Source: Prinsepia uniflora (taxonomy: Eukaryota > Streptophyta > Magnoliopsida > Rosales > Rosaceae). Taken from it: DNA of 64,000 nt. The notes beneath the pieces are model-generated. The model was not told the origin of the DNA and did no database searches. It saw only the letters and a list, made by a program, of their open reading frames with translations. The DNA lies in NCBI GenBank assembly GCA_032719365.1, contig CM064866.1, positions 9,281,781-9,345,780 on the forward strand, in the 5' to 3' direction. Below are positions 58,894 to 64,000 of this stretch, in pieces (position 1 is the first letter of the stretch; each line of letters opens with the position of its first letter). The translations under genes and the position numbers were made by a program.

Positions 58894-60376
58894 AAATATT
58901 CTATGATTGCATGTTTAATCATACCATAGTAATTAGACACCTTATAATATATATGTTTTTCTATTATGAAATATATATATATATATAGATTCCGTTGGCA
59001 TGAATAAATTAATAATTCACCTATGATTCCTTTTTTAATTAATAATTATATGATAGTCGCCTTAAAAATATAATATTATGTTGGCGTAGTATTGGAGTTT
59101 ACGTATGCCTGTAGCCTGTAGCCTATAGCCCACCTAATTCTACTTCCTTTCTAGAATTTGTTTTTTTTTTTCTGTTAAATATATGATATGTTTTTTTTTC
59201 TCAAAAAAATTATATATGATATGTTTCGTGGTTATTTTATTCCCCCATTTGTTGAGGAAAATAATAAAATATGTAGCAGAAAAGTATTTAGTAGCTGCAA
59301 TTCATTGACTGCTAATTATATATTTTCGGTGTCCTTAAATCACAAGCTTCCCAGAAAGTGTGCACGGATGAGCAATATATAGTCGTGAATGACTCTCATA
59401 ACTCCAAATTAAGAGAAAGACATCATATCTATGTCTCTGTGAGCATCGATCTGAAGCTTAATTTGAGCAGCCAGTAGATTCATGGATCATACGTAGCATA
59501 AAGTAAAAAAGTCATGAATTGTTTCAGACCATTCAGTATTAATTTACACGAAAGACTGGAAATTTGATTGGACCCAGATGAATTGTAGCAGTTATAGTTA
59601 ACTTCTACAATGAAAGGTAGAGACCCAAATTCATAATTTCTTATAGATGCAGAACTCAAGAGATATTAAATTTTATATCGACGTCAAAATAATCTAAGGT
59701 ATAATTTCTCTAAAAGCTGTTTGTGAGTAACCATCTTTCAAAATTTAATTTAAAATGATCTTTTTTTAGTAAATACCACAAATTGTCTCTACAGTTTAAG
59801 GTAAGAATAATTCCCACTCGAAATGCAGCTTTACCCCTAATTACAAAATTCTCCTAAAACTCCTATCAATTACGTATCAGACAAATAATTAAAATATGAA
59901 AAAATCGAAGAGAAAAACCCCCATTAAATAGAGTATGAACTACATAAACCAAATCGACAAAAGTTACATTGAAAATTTCAAAATCCTCCTCTCATATATA
60001 TAATGTATTTAATAGCATATGGAGTATATGAACAACGTACGTATTAATATCATACAGGTAATATCCACAAAGTACGGATAGTGCATAATATCAAAACCAT
60101 AGAATGGAATAGAAACAAATTGAGAACTGAAAAATATCAATATGTATGAACGAAGTATAAACAACTTATCGAGATTGAGGCAATTCTGCGTGGCCTACTA
60201 CGATAAATCACTTACAAAAAAACACGAGGATTGCTATATCTCTCTCTACTTTTACTCCCTATTCCGTTGGGGTTAGGGTTCTATCGAAATTTCTGTACAC
60301 ATAGCCTACCTACCCTCCCTGGTTACAAAATAGTGAAATACCAGATCATTCATCAGATTTTACGGCTTGAAGTTAA
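58894..60376. other. AT-rich intergenic region
   Basis: No gene recognised. It has a short TA tract (58971-58986) and T-rich runs (59160-59202). The right end probably includes the 3' untranslated region of the DnaJ-like gene. Confidence 0.6.
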
Positions 60377-60721
60377 TTATTCTTTATAAAAATCTGCAGC
60401 ACTACGACGACCTTGCTTGCTTTGAACCTCATTCTTGTTGTCTCGTTTATGAGCTGAATCCATCTTCATGAACTGAAACCCCATTATGTAGCGATACTCT
60501 CCAGTCCCAAGGCAGCGTGAGCAGTAATCGAGACCACTTCCACCGCAAGTCCTGCACCTGCAAGAGGGGTTGAGGGCAGTTGATGCGAGCAAATCCGTAG
60601 CTGGGTAGAAGAATTCTAATTTCTAAGTGTGGAATATGTGAAAGGTGTTGATAAATGATTACCCACCATTTTGGCCATTCCCCGTTGGGGAGCATTTGCA
60701 TATCCACTGAGTTTGTCCGCC
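60377..60721 (-). CDS. DnaJ-type cysteine-rich protein, last two exons
   Basis: Minus-strand exons 60721-60667 and 60557-60377 (stop TAA at 60379-60377). The intron has GT (60666) and AG (60558) borders, and the Trp codon is split TG/G. The joined protein reads RTNSVDMQMLPNGEWPKW then CRTCGGSGLDYCSRCLGTGE, with two CXXCXGXG motifs 6 residues apart, the zinc-binding repeat of DnaJ cysteine-rich domains. A basic tail ends SAADFYKE. There is no J domain in the visible part. Proteins of this size and layout in plants are often organellar chaperone-like factors; I cannot name the gene. Upstream exons lie beyond 60721, possibly on the far side of the LTR fragment at 61380-63422. Confidence 0.8.
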
Positions 60722-61379
60722 CTATCTCAAAATATAAAAGTGAGGGAACCAACAGAAAACATCTGTATTATTGCAAATAAAATAGGCCAAAGAAACATCA
60801 ACACGAGTTACACGGTGAAAAACTGGTTCTGCAGGAATGGACGTGATAGATATCAGGACTTGACACATCTATTTTTCCGGATCAGGCACTGGTTGTAATG
60901 ATCATGTTCGTGTATTCCTTCGAGCTAAATTCAAAGGGGTCATAATGGTTGAGTTCTGGGGGGCTAAGCCTGAAGTTCAAATTTCATAAAAGAACAGAAA
61001 AAACAGGAAATAGGAATTCATTTAACAAGAACGTATGTGTGGACACATATAATCTGATGTTAGATTGTCCTCCCTAATAAATTAGATCTGATTTAAGTAA
61101 AGGAAGACACGGAAAGGAAGAAGCGGATGTACATATAAATTCTATACCAACTAAAAAAATTATGCAAATTAAACATTATTGTATTCAAAAGGGTTTAAAC
61201 ATGCCCAGCAGGTATCCCACAGGAATGAACTCAAACTTATATCTCGATTTTCAGTGCTGAAATGCTGACAAATGACTTCAATTTCCTAAAATTACATGCA
61301 TACACCAATGGTGAAAATTTTCAATCTCAACAGTCGTCCAAAACCGTCATACTTCTGTGGGCAAGTGTAAATATGAAAA
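60722..61379. other. Presumed intron or upstream sequence of the DnaJ-like gene
   Basis: An acceptor-like AG (60722-60723 on the minus strand) borders the exon. I could not recognise further exons in this AT-rich stretch. Confidence 0.45.
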
Positions 61380-62638
61380 ACCAAGTCATATTTCCAATTT
61401 CAAAACCATTTCATCACATTATATCCAAGTCATAAATATGAAAAAATCCATGTAAAACCGGAAAACCTCGATTTACGTGCAAGCACGTAAATCGCCTCGA
61501 AATACGTGAAACCGTACAATTTACCAACAACCAAATCAACATCATACAATCACAATCATAATCCATATAAAACATTTAAGCATGCATAGAATTTATAAAA
61601 CCAAAGTCCACTCACAGACCGTTTTAACGGTATGCCTCGATACGCGTGTCATCGGCCCTCCCGGGCCACACCACTATCACCGGGACTCCCAATCCTGTCC
61701 AAATCACATTAGAGGGTCACTAACCTCATCATTAACATCCTATCAAAGTTCCGTAATTTTCCCGAATTTTTACTTATTTTTAAACTTAATATAAAACCTT
61801 CGGACATCCCGAACATTATCGAGACGGTGTCCGATCGACACGAAACCAATTCCAAAATGTCCGTTACATTAAATAGGACAGAAGTCATGTTGACCTCACC
61901 TCAAGATTCCCACTCACGCGCCGCCGCAAGCGGCTGCGCGTGGAAGCCACGCGCCAGCTACAGTACCAGCACAGTCATCCCCTTCGCCCGTTTGTCTGGT
62001 AAACGGGTTGAAAAACCCGCGTACAGACCCGATTCAATCTCATTCAATTTAACCTCAATTCGATCCGTTCTTTCAACTGATCCCTTCCAATCCAACTCTA
62101 ATTAAGTTCTGCAAGTTCAATTTCTCGAATCGTGATCTAAATCCTCACGACTCTCGATCGATCCTCGACGGGTCTCCGATTCGGGTTCATAGATTTCGAC
62201 CCTGTTTTTCAAATTAATTAACACAGTGAGTATCGTGAGAGTGTAAGGATCATTTCTACAAGATTAATTTCATACAATCTCACCTCTAACCCAATGAACT
62301 CAAGCTCGAACACCGTCACTGTTCAACCATGGAGTTTCGTCAACCACGACCGTTTTCTTTCAATTGACGAACCCAGAAGCATCGTGGGATCATGAGAAGC
62401 AGTTTCCCCACCTCAATTCCGTCGTCTAAACACTCCACGATCATGACTCAACCTCGAAATTCCTCCTCTGTCACCAAGCTCGTTCAGAGCCAAAACGGCA
62501 CCAATTCTTCTCGTTTCTTCAACAATTATGATCGTGGCACTCCCAGGAAGCTGAAGGTAATCTCCAATTCGATCCTCACGACCCTATGATTTGATTTCGA
62601 ATTTCCCTCCCAAACTCAATTTTTGGTTTTTGCTTCAG

Positions 62639-62656
62639 CCCCCCCCCCCCCCCCCC
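62639..62656. repeat. C18 homopolymer
   Basis: Eighteen consecutive C within the truncated LTR. Its length is likely to be unstable or miscounted in assembly. Confidence 0.85.
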
Positions 62657-63252
62657 AACACCCTGTCTCCCGTGTTTCACTCAGTTATCACAGTCTTCAT
62701 ACTCACTCAATTCTCCCAATTTTGCTGCAAGAAATCAGCCAATTCCCCCATCCCTCACACTCAGTTGCTCACGGGTTCAAAGACACAGAAGGAGAATTAG
62801 GGGGATTAATTAGTTTAGATTAATGGTGATAATGAGGTTGTAATGATGATGTAGAGAGACATGGATCAGGTTTTAGGGCTTAGATTAGGGGATGGGTGAC
62901 ACTTGTCACTCATCCGGATGTGCACAGTCAACGGTCACTATTCACTATTATATTATTATTTTAATCCGAGCCTCGGTTCGTTAGTTCGTTTCCTTGACCA
63001 TAGCGTCGTCGTCGAATCTCCGATTTCGGCATGCCGCCTGTCATTGGATTCGTATCGACGATACCTACGTAACGGTCCTTGGCCCTCGCCCATCGGACTG
63101 CCCGGTCAAAAAGTCAACATTTGGCCCCAAACATGCCAAATTACCAAAATACCCCTCAACTTCCGAACACCATAACTTTCTCTACGAATATCGGAATTGA
63201 ACGTGCCACCTGTCTATGAACTCGTGATGTCCCGAACTACGTCACGGTCATC

Positions 63253-63271
63253 GGTCAAAGTCCGTTTGACC
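63253..63271. promoter_or_regulatory. Inverted W-box pair
   Basis: GGTCAAAGTCCGTTTGACC: a perfect 7-bp inverted repeat whose arms are TTGACC W-boxes, the WRKY factor core. Equivalent pairs follow the as-1-like sites in other copies (54322-54340). Confidence 0.45.
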
Positions 63272-63422
63272 GCCCGATCAAAAAGTCAACATTTTGCCCA
63301 CGACCAGGGGCAAAACGGTCATTTTGCACAATTTGTTCGATTCCGCCCTACTAACCACCGTTCAACCTCACTAATCGAGATTAGTGACTAATCTAATCCC
63401 GGAATTTGGGACGGGTCGTTAC

Positions 63423-64000
63423 ATCAAATCACTAAACAGTGAAAACATTTATTAAATCAAATCCAGTTCCTCAGTAGAGTCTCAGCCTAAAACCAAATCA
63501 CGTAAGGTGTCAGCCCAAATCAAATCTCATAAATTATCTCAATAAGGCATTTGCCCGAAACATAGACTCACATACAGATTTGTATGAAAACATGAACAAC
63601 CAATCCTCAATATCTAATATCTAGCAAATCATCTCAATAGTCACGATATCAACGCAACACGTGCAACTTGGTATTCTACGTCCGAGTATACACCTAGGAT
63701 CTACGACGTCTGAGTGATATTCAACTCAAGATTGGAGCCCTTGGCTCAATGTCTGAGTCATGGCATTCCCAGGATCGGAGCCCCTAACTCGATGTCTGGG
63801 TAATGCCCATATCTGACACTCCTGAGCCTAAGCCTCCCCTCGGAGCTACTCACCTCTTGACAGTGTAATCATGACCTCTCCAGTATCTACGACGTCTAGA
63901 GGCTACAATCACATCATAGAGGATGGTTGTGTGGAAAATAGTTCACAAATATTTGTATCTCAAATCATCTCAAAATATCTCAATGGGGCCGATGCCCGAA
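63423..64000 (-). repeat. Fragment of another Tekay-like LTR
   Basis: It resembles the hairpin-array part of the LTR at 10870-11300 (repeated CAGCCCAAA-type units near 63485 and 63515). It begins abruptly after the preceding LTR end and continues past the window. No gene was seen. Confidence 0.6.

Larger units (their letters stand above)
61380..63422 (-). repeat. Truncated Tekay-like LTR
   Basis: It matches the other LTRs from the AACCTCGATTTACGTGCAAG region onward (compare 46280 and 52690) and ends GGGTCGTTACA at 63422. The plus-strand start (TGACAGG and the hairpin array) is missing. An as-1-like site with a changed first half is at 63225-63244 and a perfect inverted W-box pair at 63253-63271. 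No coding sequence is supported. Confidence 0.8.

Overview
The window looks like a eudicot plant chromosome segment. It is AT-rich, has spliced genes with GT/AG introns, and most of its length is nested LTR retrotransposons of plant lineages (Ty1/copia, Ty3/gypsy Tekay/Del-like, Tat-like, Athila-like), a TRIM and a MULE relic. I recognise only two host genes, both partial here: a glycoside hydrolase family 9 endoglucanase (19895-22242, + strand, first exon absent) and the last two exons of a DnaJ-type cysteine-rich protein (60377-60721, - strand). All coordinates were counted by hand; element ends are supported by TG/CA termini and target-site duplications (TSDs).

Layout. 328-19502 is one roughly 5 kb Ty1/copia element (TSD CATTT, termini TGTTAG/CTAACA) stretched to 19 kb by four later insertions. 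These are a Tekay-like deletion derivative (1652-8874), a Tekay-like solo LTR (10538-13377, TSD GTTAT), an intact TRIM (14369-15133, TSD CAGGA) and another Tekay-like solo LTR (16068-19415, TSD GCTTG). The last one carries a further solo LTR (18758-19333, TSD GTAGC). The copia stack ends 392 bp before the first visible endoglucanase exon. 22243-24289 is AT-rich intergenic DNA with a 28-bp tandem repeat. 24290-29000 is a decayed MULE transposase split by a + strand solo LTR (25923-28955, TSD CCTTC).

29150-34812 is a truncated Tat-like element (Tat1). 34884-58888 is a second Tat-like element (Tat2; LTRs of 584 bp, TSD CACGT) inflated to 24 kb by two non-autonomous elements: an Athila-like LARD (35606-43515, TSD GGTTA) and a Tekay-like LARD (45083-54491, TSD TAGAG). 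Tat2 has a gag relic, no pol, a hairpin-forming minisatellite and a broken open region on the antisense strand. 58894-60376 is intergenic, then comes the DnaJ-like gene end, and 61380-64000 holds two more truncated Tekay-like LTR pieces.

The most interesting signals are in the LTRs. Tekay-like LTRs carry a conserved as-1-like pair of TGACG motifs with 12 bp between palindrome centres, next to an inverted pair of W-boxes. The same LTRs carry arrays of short hairpins whose sequences differ between copies but whose pairing is kept by paired substitutions. The Athila-like LARD has nine TGGGCY-type (site II) motifs upstream of its TATA box. No CRISPR, rRNA or tRNA gene was seen.
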